NCBI GenBank assembly: GCA_905221605.1
Contig: CAJNDS010002841.1
Coordinates: 62,001 to 126,000 of the forward strand
From: Symbiodinium natans
Taxonomy: Eukaryota > Sar > Dinophyceae > Suessiales > Symbiodiniaceae
Direction: 5' to 3'
DNA length: 64,000 nucleotides
Within the stretch, counting starts at the first letter, position 1; the number at the start of each line of letters is the position of its first letter. A program made the position numbers and the translations under genes. Positions 47,401 through 59,657 of the stretch are shown here, one piece after another. The notes beneath the pieces are model-generated. The model did no database searches. It was not told the DNA's origin and saw nothing but the letters and a program-made list of their open reading frames with translations.

Positions 47401-50400
47401 GCACCTGCTCCCCTGTGAAGTCGGCGGTTGTCTTCTCAGCAGATTCCTAGAGAGATAGCCTACTGTGACCACATGTCGAAACATTACCAGTGATCTGTCT
47501 TCACGATAAAACGGCGCCGATTCTCCCAGACGTGCATCACGGTGGCGGTGAAACCCCAAACATTGTAGACCATAACTTTTCTAACATGAATGAGAGAATG
47601 GGATACAAGGGGAGCCGCAAGCCACGGAAAATCAGGCAGACCAATCCACCGCAACCCGGAAGGCCTATCTGGACCAGCCGGAAATCCTTGAGGACCCCAG
47701 CAGTCTACTGGTGTACTGGCTGGTTCATGGGCGTGATAATTAGTAAACAAATCCGTGTGAAAATATCTCTGATATTCACACATGTAAAGTTTCCAAGATA
47801 TTCAGTAGCGAGCCCACAAAAGGGCAAAAAGGTAAGGAATAAGAGGAATGAACTTCAGTGATCCATGGGTTTGATCATGTCAACACTTTCCAGATCCTCG
47901 TTCGTTTATTACTAGACACACACACAGACGATGAGGATGGTGTCCGAAGTATCCTGAGAATCCAACTTTCCTGTTTTTTCAAGGTGACATGTATGCCAAG
48001 CTCAAACTGTGACCGAAGCGCAAGTCTCACAAAGCAGCCAATCCAAGGCACAAAAAGTTGCAGACTTGGCGGGTGTTTCGGGATTGCACAGCGAAGATAT
48101 GCGAAGATATCACAGGATGCGAACCATGCACAGCTTGCATGATGACCATGAAAACATTCAGCAGGTACACAAGATGGCGTCCCATCTTGCTTCCTCGGCA
48201 ACTGCAGCCAGCTTCGTCGGGCAGGCAACTGCAGCACCGTCCTGACCCCCTGCATGAAATGAGTTCAAGCTTCAATGGCAGTCAAGTCCTCCAAAAGTCG
48301 TTGGCTTAGAATCAGGGCTTACACACACACAACTGTTCATGCTATGAATGCTTTGGGTCCTGGGATGAACGAAATGAGAGTGATATGAAACTGGTGAAAA
48401 GCTCTAAAGGACATGGTAGTTACATGCAATACATCTACAAAGCACACATGACAACGACAACAATTTATAGGGAGGTCTGCTGTTTGACAGCTATGGTTCT
48501 TTGATTGATGTGTGCTCCGGAGGAGCACGCTACCTTGCAAGGAGACATAGCTTTTCTGCCACGCCATGTCTTTCAGAGGGAGTGTTTAAGCCGCGAGAGT
48601 GACGCACTGCGGTTGCAGCCTCATCATGAACTAATTTTTGAGGGTGGAGAAGACGGCCATTCAAAGTCCCTGAAGTCTTGACGGGTGCCCGATACACGCA
48701 CCGCACCCATGTCCTTCAACTCTGCCACCTCTTGCTCCAACATCATCAGAAGAACATTGTCTGTGTACTGCATTTCACCTCTCAGGGCATGTGTGCATGC
48801 AGCTTGCAGTCAGCTCTAAGAATCTGCGGTGGCACAACGAAATCGCTGCCACAGCAAGTTTCGCGTCCAGGCCACTGAACTCATCTTTAAGCTCGGATGC
48901 CTCCATTTGTGCCTCGACCTGAGCAAACATTGCCGAAACATCGCTCGGCAAGGCTGCAGGAGACCGCGAGCGAAACACAGCATACCACCATCACGCTGAT
49001 ATGTGAAGTTCACAGCTCGGGCCGTGGCCAGCGACTGCATGGCCTTCAACTGCTCCTCTTCGGAGGCCATGAGCTTTTCATTCATCGCTTCCTGGAGCAG
49101 GCGGAAAGCGATTGCAGGAGACTGCGTGGCACAAACTCAAACGACAACCTCAGGACGACAGCTCCCGATCCTGATTCTCTAGGGCAGAGACGTACCTGTC
49201 CTGCATAAGGGTATGGTGCAGCGCAACAAAAGTTCGGGTCACCTTCGACTTCATAAACAAAAATCCCAGCACGCTTGTTTCAAACAGGGCTTCGCGCCGT
49301 CCTGGAAATTGTTTGCTCGGTCTTGGCGGGCCTAAGATGAAAGCAACACAGTTGTGTTGGGGAGGTTCCCAAGATTTAAAACTACGAAGCATTGATAATG
49401 GTTCCAAATCACATCAGCCGTGCGCTGGGCTTCTTCCTTCTGCCTGCCCGTCGCAATGAAGTGTTTTTGGCATTGTTGCGCTTTGCGAGTTGGTTCTTGC
49501 ATGCAAAGCGCCTCTCGGCGTTGGCCAGCCGCTTCTCCAGCTCCAGGACGAGGCTCCTTGTGTCGCGATCCACACTGCCCGCTCCTCGCTCAAGCGCCTG
49601 CCCACGCTAGACAGATGATGCCACAAGTGCCTTCCAATCTTCTGGGTTCTTTTAAACAACGAATCTCATCTCAATTTGTTCTCAACACGTGGAAGACACT
49701 GAAGACATTGTGGATCGCCTGCTTCCACATCAGCCGTTCAGATCGCACTGCTCTTGCCCATCCTGCAACTCGATGGTCCTGCGTTACCTTAGGTTGCCAC
49801 ACGACAACATGTCTGAACAATGGAAAGTTTTACACTAAATTTGAACCAACCTGACATGCACGATCTACCAGCCAGGCACGGTTGGATCGTCTTCGCTTAC
49901 CAAGAGGCTGGATTTGTATATACCTTGCCAAAATCTTCCATGAACTCCATCAGCGCTATGCCTTGAATGATTGTTGAATGTATTGTGGGTCTTGCAAGGT
50001 CTTGGCCTTTACAGGGCCTTGTTGATGAGCCTCAGATACCACACAGTCAAAGTATGCCAGGTTGCTTATTGCAGGCTTCCCCTGAGCTACGCAGAACAGC
50101 AGATGAACTTCAATGCTGCCACCTGACGGTTGGAGAACGATTGAAATGAGGCAAAAACTGAGAAACTCACAAACCATCCACTGATTCCCTTAAACCGGTG
50201 TCCTGTGAAAACATCTCGAAGAAGCCAAGTCAAATAGGAGCCGTTGACATCTCCCGGCTCGCCACTTCTCCATGACTTGACCAAGCTGCGCATGTGGTAG
50301 ACCTCAACGTGCAAAACGTTCAACAACTTGGCGACTGCGAATGAAAAGAAAACAAATCAAGGCAACACCAAAACTAGCAGTCTGTGCAGTCTGTGCAGTC

Positions 50401-52446
50401 TGTGCAGTCTGTGCAGTCTGTGCAGTCTGTGCAGTCTGTGCAGTCTGTGCAGTCTGTGCAGTCTGTGCAGTCTGTGCAGTCTGTGCAGTCTGTGCCTGGC
50501 GGAATTTTCGGCCGGGAAGCCCCTCTGTAGCGGTCATAGCCTTCACGAAGCTGGACAAGACCCTTATCCTCGCAGGAATGAATGAACGAACCAAGTCGAT
50601 GTACATTCGATGTGCTCTGGCAAGGATCACAGGCTCCTCTGCCAAACAATCCATGACTGCTGATTCCAGAAGAACAAAGCGTCCGTGGAGACCCCATCCC
50701 TCGTAGTAGTCTGCCTAACAAGGCTTCATTTCGAACGAGCTGCCTTGACAATTTCGTGTGCCTGGCTGCCTGGGTGACATCCATGATGAAAACAGTGCTT
50801 CCTTGATGTCGCTTCTCTGGATCTCGACGTCTTTGGGCAGCTTCAATGTACTTCATGAACTCCTTGGACATGGCGTCCAAGAATCACAGGCAAATCATGA
50901 ACAAGACAAGCACTGCAAATTGCCCACAGATTCCGAGAGCCCACCCACTCAGCCCTGCTTTCATACCAGCAACATCAGCAGATGTAGCGCTGGCAGTTCG
51001 CACACCTGAGAAACGGCACTTGTTGACTTCATCAGTTGAAGGACGCCGTGACTTCGTGATAAGCTCATGCAACGTTCCAATGGGCCTTCGACCACTACAC
51101 CTTGTGGTAAGTCCATCAACCGTGCAGCTTCTGGAGAATCGGCAAGAAGGTCCACAATCGTGTCACCAACAAGTTGAAAACACTGCAGCCTTCAAAGAAA
51201 GCACACTGCCCATGAAACTGCATCTTCGAATCTTCACATGTATCAAGAACCACTGCAGAGTAATTCTGCCTCATATGGAAAGTGTATCCAACAGCCCCGT
51301 TGGCACGATGACTGACCTGCCCGCGTGAGATCGTAAATATTGTGACTCGATGCGAACTACCTCCCGCAATGCAAAATGCAAAATGCGAAGGTAAACATCT
51401 GTCTGAAAGGTCTGCAATGGAGAGCAAACTGCACCCTCCAGCTTGCTGAGAAAGCCCCACATGACATTGTGTGCTTTTGTCTTAAGAGATCGTCATGGGC
51501 CCAAACTGCCTGGCGCTCATGCAACTCCGAGGCCAGCTGCCACACCGACGCCGCTGCAAGCCCTTCAGCTCCATCCATCAAGTCGCCCTGGGGCCAAGTT
51601 ACTTTGGCTTAGCAAGTGTCGCCCCACAAAACATTGCTCTCTTCCAACAATGCCTGCGCTCCATCAGTAACACCCGCCACAAGCAGAACAGCATCTGTAC
51701 CTCAGTTTCGCAAATGGGAAAGTGGCGTGCTCGCAAGAGTGTGATGAAACATTGCACCTTGGGCCCCTTGCCGTTCAATACAGCTTCCAATGTTGGAGCT
51801 AAATCGCACATGATCACATCCTCACGACTCAACAAGCCGACAGATGGACATACATGGACGTTGTCCATGTACTCAACGCCGACTAACGCTCTCTGCAAAA
51901 CGCGTTTGCTAGATCCAATATCCTCGTTCGTGGAATCAGGGCCATGGACCATATCTGCACGAAACTCCCTGGGCGCATGGGTTGCATGAGGATACGCTGC
52001 ACTACGATGCTCTGATCTCGGCACTGGCAATTCACTGAAACATCCGACCTGGCCCGCAAAGCTTTCGGATCTTTGACTTCCACAAGGGTGCCCACTGCAA
52101 TGACATCCGGACTTTTCTCGGCATAATCCTCATCACGATGTGCAGAACTCTCCAGAGATGGAAACAAAACCGCAGAGGAACACCCAAAAAAATCTACGAC
52201 TTTTCCTGTTGACCTCTTGGTTGTTCGGCAACTGTTTCGAATCGAATGGGAAAACAATAACCGAACGGAATGTGCACGGTTTAAACGGCAGATGGTCTGT
52301 CCTGCCATTCTTCGTCCCACACCCAGGGCGACCCAATTTTGACGGAACATCGCACCTGAAAAAAGGTCATGCGCCCAAATTCGTCTTAGTGCTTCGTTAG
52401 CCATTGGGGCAAGCTCCTTGGAAGGCTTCAACAAGGCATCATCCAT
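44430..52446 (-). CDS. Large multi-exon coiled-coil protein
   Basis: More than 20 minus-strand exon-like blocks run from a possible ATG at 52446 (MDDALLKPSKELAPMANEAL). N-terminal blocks are globular: SPDVIAVGTLVEVKDPKAL (52120-52060), RALVGVEYMDNVHVCPSVGL (51880), DTIVDLLADSPEAARLMDLP (51160), SKEFMKYIEAAQRRRDPEKR (50870), AHRMYIDLVRSFIPARIRVL (50620) and VLHVEVYHMRSLVKSWRSGE (50310). From 49.6 kb onward they are coiled-coil: RDTRSLVLELEKRLANAERR (49560), EKLMASEEEQLKAMQSLATA (49070), AQVEAQMEASELKDEFSGLD (48920), MSRLQRCEDLRMRLDAASEA (47270), GDLENRVQALRLELREGHLA (47090), SWSEERGKIQETMRGEVERL (46940), RTRQIIDEGQLEMMRVRHQF (46770), SFEELQHLESTREAELVEAR (46560), ARMQDRLIEEADGNFQHVEQ (45065) and FEKSVRDLEAERRVDVWELD (44615). 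Hydrophobic minus-strand segments near 45.4 and 45.25 kb may be membrane helices. I cannot name the family. Two genes, split near 49.9 kb, are also possible. Confidence 0.6.
50380..50496. repeat. 9-bp tandem repeat GCAGTCTGT, 13 units
   Basis: Nearly perfect units. On the gene strand the array begins at or within about 15 bases of the likely GC donor that ends the exon encoding SFVKAMTATEGLP, so it forms the start of an intron. Its 9-bp period keeps frames open on both strands (QTA or CAV repeats), but it is unlikely to be translated. Confidence 0.9.
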
Positions 52447-52449
52447 GCA

Positions 52450-54900
52450 GCGCGCGTCCCGAGCTACAACAATGCTTTCAGAATAACATAGCGTACAACA
52501 TCTCAGGTCGTTGCAAACAATGGCAGGTCAAAACATGCTACCCATGCTTACCATTGAAGGACGACAGCTGTTAACATGGAACCTGATCAGAACATGTTGC
52601 TCGGCATCATAGACGCACATTGCTAGTGTAAGCGCACATTTTAACGTCGAACCCTTGCACAAGAAAAGACGACTAACCGCCTGCCAAGCGTACGCAAACA
52701 TCATGCAAAAAAAAACATGGATGAGGAATCCGAGAATCGATTGTCTTCTTTATTCAAGTTGAAGGCTCTCATACGCAAAAATATTGTGCCCGTTCATAAG
52801 GCTGAATATTCTGTACTTGTGCAAAAGAGATGGGAGTGACGTGCTAACTCAAAGAGCTTTGAAGAAAGAATCATCTCGGTAAAGGTTTGCGTTGCAGCTC
52901 AAATCCACTCGGACACAGTGACACAGTGCTTTTTCCGCGTAAGCAATCTGGGGTCGGCGAGTGGCGATTCGCACGACCGAAAAGTTTTGGTAAAAAACCT
53001 GGAAAGCGTCTCGCCTGCTTCATCACTGAGTGGAAAGGACCAAAAGTCCCTCCGCCGCGGCCCTGAGAGGAGCCAGCTGTTCGCGCAAGCCCGTGATCGC
53101 TTACCGGAGCACCAGGTGCTCCGCTACCATAAAAGTCGCGTATCCCTAGCACAAGGGAAATAAAGGCCATCGGCCACTGACTTTTCAGTCGCATGCTCGA
53201 GCAGTCCCGCCCTGCGGAAGGGCCGCGTACGACAAGTCAGAAAAAACATGGGTGCAATCTCTATTCTCACACGTTGAGGGGTTGAGGGTTTAAGGTTTAG
53301 GGTTTAAGGGGTCGAGGGGTTTATTCGAGGGTTAACCTCTGCAACAAGGTGCCCAAAAAAAGTGGAACCCTAATCCAGCAAACTGATCATACATGGGTTT
53401 CAAGGCTTGGGGTTTGGGCAGGGAGTTATGGGGGTTAAGAACAGGGGAATTCCCGGAGAGTACCCGGTAAGTAGGGTGCGGTTTCTTGGCCGCTAAACCC
53501 GAAACCCGAAACCCTAAGCCCCAAACCCGAGACCCTAAACCCGAAACCCATCTCCGCAAGCATGCTTCGAGATGCAGCCTTAAATGACAAGCAGTCACAA
53601 CGAGAAAAAGTGCCCGAACATCGCCTTGCCGCACACATCGCAGACATCATTTTCGCTTGCCGCACGCAGGAAGACAGATGTCTCCTTTCCTGTACGGCTC
53701 AGGAAGCAGTGAGGACAGACTACGCCGAGTTCACACAGCTAATGACGGCCAACCGAAAGCCATGACTGATGGACCAGAGCTACTGCCAGCATCAGGGTTC
53801 GGGGTTTTTGTAATTGAGAGCTTTTCCACTCCAGGGGATTCGACAGAAGCTTGGCAATTGCCCGGGCCTCACCCGCACATTGCCACGATTCCTCCAGATA
53901 ACCCCGACTGTTTCCCAGGTTCGAGTTCGCCGGTTTCGCGCTTTAAGGCGGAGGGCTTATCCCCCTGAATCTCCCAACACAAAAGCGGCAATGATCGCGG
54001 ACAAATTTCGATTCGAAAACATGTCTTGGTGGAAAGAAAACTTGCGCTAATCTAAACAGCGCGTTCCAACTGGAGACTTGCCGAACTGCGGCCACCTCCC
54101 AAATCCTTGCATGTGCACCCAGAACTCGCACGGCCTGACAGCACAACTTTACATCAAGTAGACAAACTTTGAAAAATCTGGATCGTAAAAAGCCGAAGGT
54201 CCCTCTGGTACCTTTTCCCTTGAAAGCACGAACCCAACCTATCTAAACCAAGTGCAGACACACTCTTTTTCACTCGCAGGCCTTGAGCCAAAAGTCACGA
54301 AGTGCGCAAACTAAACGAATTCAGTTGTGAGCTTAAACGAGCTTCAGAACACAGTTCCTACTCACTGCACACTCACTCAAAGCAGCGTATTGGGCAAAAA
54401 CATACTCGTATGATTTCCCAGGGAAATCATCGAAGCAAAAACATCGAGGATGGGGTCAAAACGATTCCCAATCACTCCGAAGCAAAACAAATCTATACAA
54501 GCTGATCCAAAATATGACAAAACCATCAACGATCAGCCACGATCTTCCACCCCCCGCATTTTGCTGAGGGTTCATGTCAAAGATCCGAAGTCCAAGCACT
54601 GCTCGGCACTTCAACGCTAAGGGGATGCCCTGGCCACATTCCATTGGTGCGTACTCGCCACCAAAACGAAACAAACGAGACACCAACCGATCTCTGACAT
54701 TTACTTAAACTCATGCAAGTTCCCACCATAAGGCATCCTGGGTCCAACTGGTACCCAAGAGTTCGTTGTCAAAAACACGAATTCAACTTGCATCCACCAG
54801 CACTAGACAGGGAGATCTTGGAAAGTGTCCAAGAGTTCGAGTGGGGCTTACTTGCCTGCTGCCGCTTCAGCGCTTTGGCAGAATGCCACAGCGTGCGAGC
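52450..54900. other. No gene firmly recognised
   Basis: It holds a telomere-type tract at 53.27-53.55 kb. A plus-strand open stretch at 53562-53765 has helix-like content (HRLAAHIADIIFACRTQEDR), but no splice or family support. The rest shows nothing I can name. Confidence 0.35.
53270..53550. repeat. Degenerate telomere-type tract
   Basis: GGGTTTAAGG / TTTAGGG units at the left and CCCGAAACCC / CCCTAAACCC units at the right face each other, giving an inverted arrangement around a unique centre. Confidence 0.75.
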
Positions 54901-54909
54901 GGAAGCCCC

Positions 54910-57900
54910 TTATGCTCGTAAGGAAAGGAAGTTATCACTTTGAGAGCAGAGGGCTCTGGCTCTTTGGGTATCGATGGCAATACATCTTTTTCCAAAAGCT
55001 GTTAAGACTTTGCTCAGTGGGATGTCTCGATTGGGCAAGCCCTTTGCAAGCGGCCCAGTGCGCCGTAGCAGCGTCGTACCATTCTCGGCGGGCATGATTG
55101 GGCCCCGCATGGTTGGAGGTGCCACCAGCCGTTTCCAGTGGTCATCTTCAAAAGCGGGCAATCGAAAAGGAATGCAAACGTCCACTTCTCGCAAGACAGT
55201 GGTGTGCAGTTTCGCAAAGCGCCAGTCCCTTACTTGTGGCTCAGCATCCTCCATTGCATGCGGCTCCTGGCGTGGTTGCCTTCGACTGGGGAGGCGGCGC
55301 CAGAGGGTCGCTTGCTCCCTTCGCATGCGGCCCGGAGGTGTGCTAAATCGTTCGTGATGCATCCCTGGCTTGGGGCTTGGAGGACGGCGGAACACTCGGA
55401 GGTGGGGTTCTTGTGCGCGGAGCAGGGAGACGGGTCACTCTGCATGCTCGGAGCAGTGGGGTATCATGTCCTCCGCCTGCGGTTGGAGCAGGGTCTTACG
55501 CTGCACTGGAATGGACACGGGGGTCCCTGTACGGCAGCTTAAGGTTTGACGCTGGGGGGAGAAATTGCAACCCCAGCCTCCTCTCCAATGGGGCCGCTAT
55601 TTCCCTGTGAGGGGGCGGCGGCGGGCTGCCACACGTCCCGAGCCGCGCGCTGTCTTTGGGGCAGGCTTGCGCCACAACGCCGCCCATGCGCGGAAGGGGT
55701 GACAGGTTGGGGTTGCTTGGCACCCACGGACTTGTACTTTCTGCGGGCACAGGGCTGTTTCCCGGGGAGTCCAAGTCAATTGCCTTCTCTTGGAGAACGT
55801 TGCCAGCTCTTACTGGAACTGGACGCAGGCCTTGCGGGGCCTGCTCAATGCCCGCCTTGTGTTCAAAGGGAGCATCAACCTGCGGTGCAGGCCCTCTTTT
55901 TGGTGGTGCCAACAGTTTGGCGTCACCAATACTTGGCGGCACCGTCATTTGCCAGCGCCGCTTGATAGAGGGCACGCAGTACACTGCATTGGGCAGAGGC
56001 TCCAGGGTGAGTCCCTGGGCTTGCAATTCTGACACGGTGCCCCAATATCTTTTTTTTTGGACTGACGCCTCTTTACTACATCAGTAGCGCAGTAGGCCGG
56101 TCTTGTTGGGCTCGACATAACAGGTGAAACGAAGTCAGCGTGCTCAAACCACCAAACACACCACGCAACCACCCAAGAACCAAAGAAACAGAAGAAACAA
56201 AGCAAGCAAAGGCGCTGAACTACTAGGTAACCCCACGCACTCAGTACTCGAAGTCGTCGTTGAAGTCCCGGTGCAATCATACAGCACAGAGCATGCGGGG
56301 AATCGCAAATTGCGACACTGCCAGATTCTCAAAACCACCATCATGTAGCTACTGGTGCGACATCATTCGAATCGAACCGAGGTCATCACTCGATGGTCAG
56401 GATCACGTACCCATCGTCAAGGACAGATAACAGACCCGCAGTGGCAAAGGGATGTTACAGGTCAGACTCCCCAAAGGAGAGGAAAGACGTGCGTATGCCC
56501 CATGGTGGTCAGCCAGTGGGGACTTAACAGCAAGAACAATCAAGGCAAGACCGGCCCAGGGCACTCCATGGTGGTCAGCCAGTGGAGCAGCCCCGAGCGA
56601 AAGGTCCTCCGCTCACCCTGGCTTGCAGCTGCGCCCACCCGGATAGGTGTCCGCGCACAAGCAAAGTCTCATCAGACGGCCAGAGGGGAGGCCAAGCCTT
56701 CACTGCGTGAGTAGCTACAGCTACCGGGATCGGCGGAGGCGTAGGAATCGCCAACGGTGGAACCGATGGAGGCTCCGGAGTTCCAACCGGCTCCCCCGGC
56801 ACAATGTGGAGGTTCCAATAGTCGGCCCCCGTGATTTCCCGGGGCTCCGATGGCTTTCCCCGAAGCTCGTTGAGGATACTCCGCCCCATCCATCCCAGGT
56901 CCTCGTACGACTTGCTCAGGACCACCAAACCACCTGAGGAGGACGACTCCGACCATCCGGAGGTCGGGCTGCCGCCTTGGAGCGGGCAGCTTTTGTCGAC
57001 GCCCGATACTCCTCCATGGAGTAATGCTCCTTGGCTTCGTTCTTTATCACATTCCCAATAACTTCCCAGACGCACCTCTGGATCCACATCGGAGTGTTTT
57101 CCGACGTCACCCTTTCCGCATGGCCAATGTCGTACTTCTCGTTGTACTCCTGGTACAGGTTCACCAACCCAAGGAGGTACAGGGCAAAGGTGTGGCCCTG
57201 CTGAAGGTGGTACGACATAGGGAGCAGCTTGGGGTGAACGGACTTGTTCGAGGTCAAGGATTCTTGAAGTTGATCCACAACAATGGTAATGACCTTCAAG
57301 CTGCACCCAAAATCCACGGCCGACGCAGCCTGGGTAAGTTGGGAAAGGATATGCTCGTGGGAGTTCTCCAACTCGGTGGTCATACATCCCACCGATGCCA
57401 TCTTGATCGGGCGTTCGGGGTGTTCCAAAGGAGGTTCGCAAAGCAACCACCTGAGCTCTTGTTCCTTCTGAGGGAGACAACCATGAGCCCAGGGAACATC
57501 CTCGGTGGATCCATAAGGACAGAAGACGACTTCTCCATCTTCCAAAGGAAGGGCAGGCACGGCACTTCCCACCACCATTGCCTCCAAGTACCCCGGAACC
57601 GTCATAGCCTTGCTCAAAAGATTCAAAGGCTCGCCAATCAAATCCCTGCACAAGGGGATGGGCTGCTGCTCCTTTTTGTGCCACCAATAGGTCCAGCTTT
57701 GGCCCTGTTCGGCATACAGCTCTTCTTGTCGCCGCACAAACGTGCGCACTCGAGAGTGGCTGGCCCAATCGCCCCAAGAGTCCTCCTCCATATCGTAACT
57801 CTTGGTCGAAATCAAAGGAAATTCCCTCTCCATCGAGGGCAACATTCGAGAGCGGGCCGCCAGAGCAATTGACATACGTATGCCTTCTTTGCCCTCTCCA

Positions 57901-58082
57901 TGGCGCTGCTCTTCTTCGGCAGCTTCCATCCTGGCCCTTTCTCCCTCCTCGATCTCCTCTTGTTCTAGCCTTTCGGCTTCTGCAAGACGATGGTAAAACT
58001 CCGGTGTCGGTGACCGAGCCGGCGTAGGAGAGCGCGCAAAATGTTGAGGAGCGTCGTCCCCCGAGGCAGCACGCGCCCCCAT
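54910..58082 (-). CDS. Long-exon gene of unknown function
   Basis: The main exon can start at ATG 58082 (MGARAASGDDAPQHFARSPT), though the frame is open up to an ATG at 58196. A charged helical segment (AEAERLEQEEIEEGERARME) leads into a globular region (SYDMEEDSWGDWASHSRVRT; WTYWWHKKEQQPIPLCRDLI; VVFCPYGSTEDVPWAHGCLP; MSYHLQQGHTFALYLLGLVN; NTPMWIQRCVWEVIGNVIKN). Near 56.93 kb coding character moves to the -1 frame (SKSYEDLGWMGRSILNELRG, then a proline-rich tail) and ends at a strong donor, AGG then GTGAGC, at about 56617. A second exon (56035-55497, SELQAQGLTLEPLPNAVYCV) ends with a GTAAG donor. A third (about 55440-54910) includes RDWRFAKLHTTVLREVDVCI and PSKVLTAFGKRC-like sequence before its stop. 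Introns with canonical donors argue against a retroelement. No family recognised. Confidence 0.65.
56499..56587. repeat. 19-20 bp direct repeat
   Basis: CATGGTGGTCAGCCAGTGG occurs at about 56501 and again at about 56568. Both copies lie in the intron after the main exon, or at its edge. Confidence 0.85.
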
Positions 58083-58164
58083 GATTTCTACCAAAAGACA
58101 ATTGGGACAGTCCAAAATACTGTTCGGCCAAAGCTTGCTCCATGCGTTCAAAATCAACAAGTGC

Positions 58165-58260
58165 AAAACACCATGCCGAAAAACATGCCGCACCACATGC
58201 TAATAAACATGCCACAAAACATGCCAATAAACATGCCACCAAACATGCCAAGGGCCTTTC
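58165..58260. repeat. ACATGCC short tandem repeat
   Basis: Imperfect ACATGCC(A)AAA/ATAA units, about seven copies. They lie upstream of the start of the minus-strand gene and encode only a Cys/Leu/Ala-rich low-complexity string in one frame. Confidence 0.7.
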
Positions 58261-58269
58261 AACAGGCTT

Positions 58270-59270
58270 CCTAATGAGTTGAGGGGTTCGTTTGGGCTGT
58301 TCTTTGTGCACTTCTTTGGGCATTTCGGGCAATTTAAGGGTGTTCTCGGGCACTTTCGGGGTGTGTTCGGTGCATTCTTGAGGCACTTTAGGGACCACTT
58401 TCGGGGATACTTCGGCTCTAAGCCCTCGCAACAAGAAAGCAAACGGAGTCTCAAGCAAAGCATGCCGGCAATCACCGCTCTCTCTTCCTTGTGGCTTCTC
58501 GACTTCTTCCGCCTTCTTTCCTCCAGTCGTCGCTTTCTTGAGGATGCTCGGTCCTGGCTGGTAAATTGCGTGAGGGGGGGGGTCGGTCCCCCAGGATCCC
58601 CCGAACAGAGTGGGGCATGTCGACGGACAATGATGGGGGGAACTCGCAGGCTACAGTGTAGGCTACAGTGGCACAGGGGCAGTTCAAAGTTGGCTGTAGC
58701 ACGCACAAATGCACCCAAACGGACCCAAACTAAGCTCAATTGAAGTTCAATTATCTGAGTCATCTGGATCATCTGAGGCCTTGTTTTAAAACGCCCGGTG
58801 CTGACGCCGGCTGACTCCACATCGGCGGCAAGAAAAACAATAGCTACGCTGGCGAATATGTCAAATAAGGGGCCAGGGCAGCCCAGGCCAGGCCAGGCCA
58901 GGGGGCTGTTTTCAACTTTTCAGGAAGAAAAAACTAAACGGGGCCCAGGCCCAGGGGATAAGGCCGTTGGCCGTTGACGGTAATAACACACAAGACAAGC
59001 GGCTTAAGCAGCTTGAGGCGTGAGTCGGCGTGAGGTTTCGGTTTCGGGCTTTCGGGCTACGCTTGCACCGCTTGCGCGGCACAACACATAATATCACTTG
59101 TGACTTGTGCACCATTGTTTGTCTCGCGGCAGCACTGCGGCACCACTCTCGAGTCGCGCCGCGCAACGCCTTGGAAGAGTTGGCGAGCTGAGCAGCTGAG
59201 CTCGGCGCAGCACAGTCAGCACAGCCAGCACTACAGCACTGGTTGGGTTCTAGTTTACTCTACCACTCTA
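58270..59270. other. Intergenic stretch
   Basis: Between the long-exon gene and the cassette-exon gene. A run of CACTTT/GGGC(A)TTTCGGG-like short repeats spans about 58300-58410. No gene was supported. Confidence 0.4.
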
Positions 59271-59274
59271 TGGG

Positions 59275-59435
59275 CCGGCGTTTATTGTCTAGGGTTTATA
59301 GGGCTTAGGGAGTTAAGGGTTTAGGGTCTTAAGGCCCTAAACTCTAAGCCCTAAACCCTAAGGCCCTAAAGTTAGGCCCCAAGGTCGCCCTAAACCCTAA
59401 ACCCTAAACTCCTAAACCCTATAGGCCCTAGACGG
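59275..59435. repeat. Telomere-type units in both orientations
   Basis: TTTAGGG-like units (59285-59325) are followed directly by CCCTAAACCC-like units (59330-59430), a head-to-head arrangement. It lies downstream of the cassette-exon gene's stop codon. Confidence 0.85.
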
Positions 59436-59657
59436 GGAGTAGCAGTACGAGCAGTTCTATGTCAGGACTGTCGGCTGTAGGCTGTGGCTGTGGCTGCCAG
59501 ACTGCCCGGCTGCTGTACAAAAATCAAAGCCGCTGGGCCGCTGGGCTGGCTGCTTGCCAGGCGGTCCCAGTCAGGCTGGGTGAGTCAGGCGTCTATGTAT
59601 AGCGCTGGCCGCTGGCTGCTTGCCAGGCCAGGCCGGTGGTGAGTCAGGCGTCTATGT

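Noticed and set aside
48009-48245. Plus-strand 78-codon frame with helix-like content (EDMRRYHRMRTMHSLHDDHE)
   Set aside because: It is in the middle of a minus-strand gene, has no splice or family support, and is short enough to be chance.
50328-50706. Plus-strand Cys-rich frames (CAVCAVC) at 50.3-50.7 kb
   Set aside because: Translation of the 9-bp tandem repeat. Minus-strand exons of the coiled-coil gene flank it.
57024-57872. 282-codon plus-strand frame
   Set aside because: It is antisense to the long minus-strand exon, which has the better protein character (W, Y, H-rich globular blocks and proper splice donors).
54910-58082. Gag-like gene of a retroelement
   Set aside because: There is no zinc knuckle, protease or reverse transcriptase nearby, and the exons end at canonical GTGAGC and GTAAG donors.
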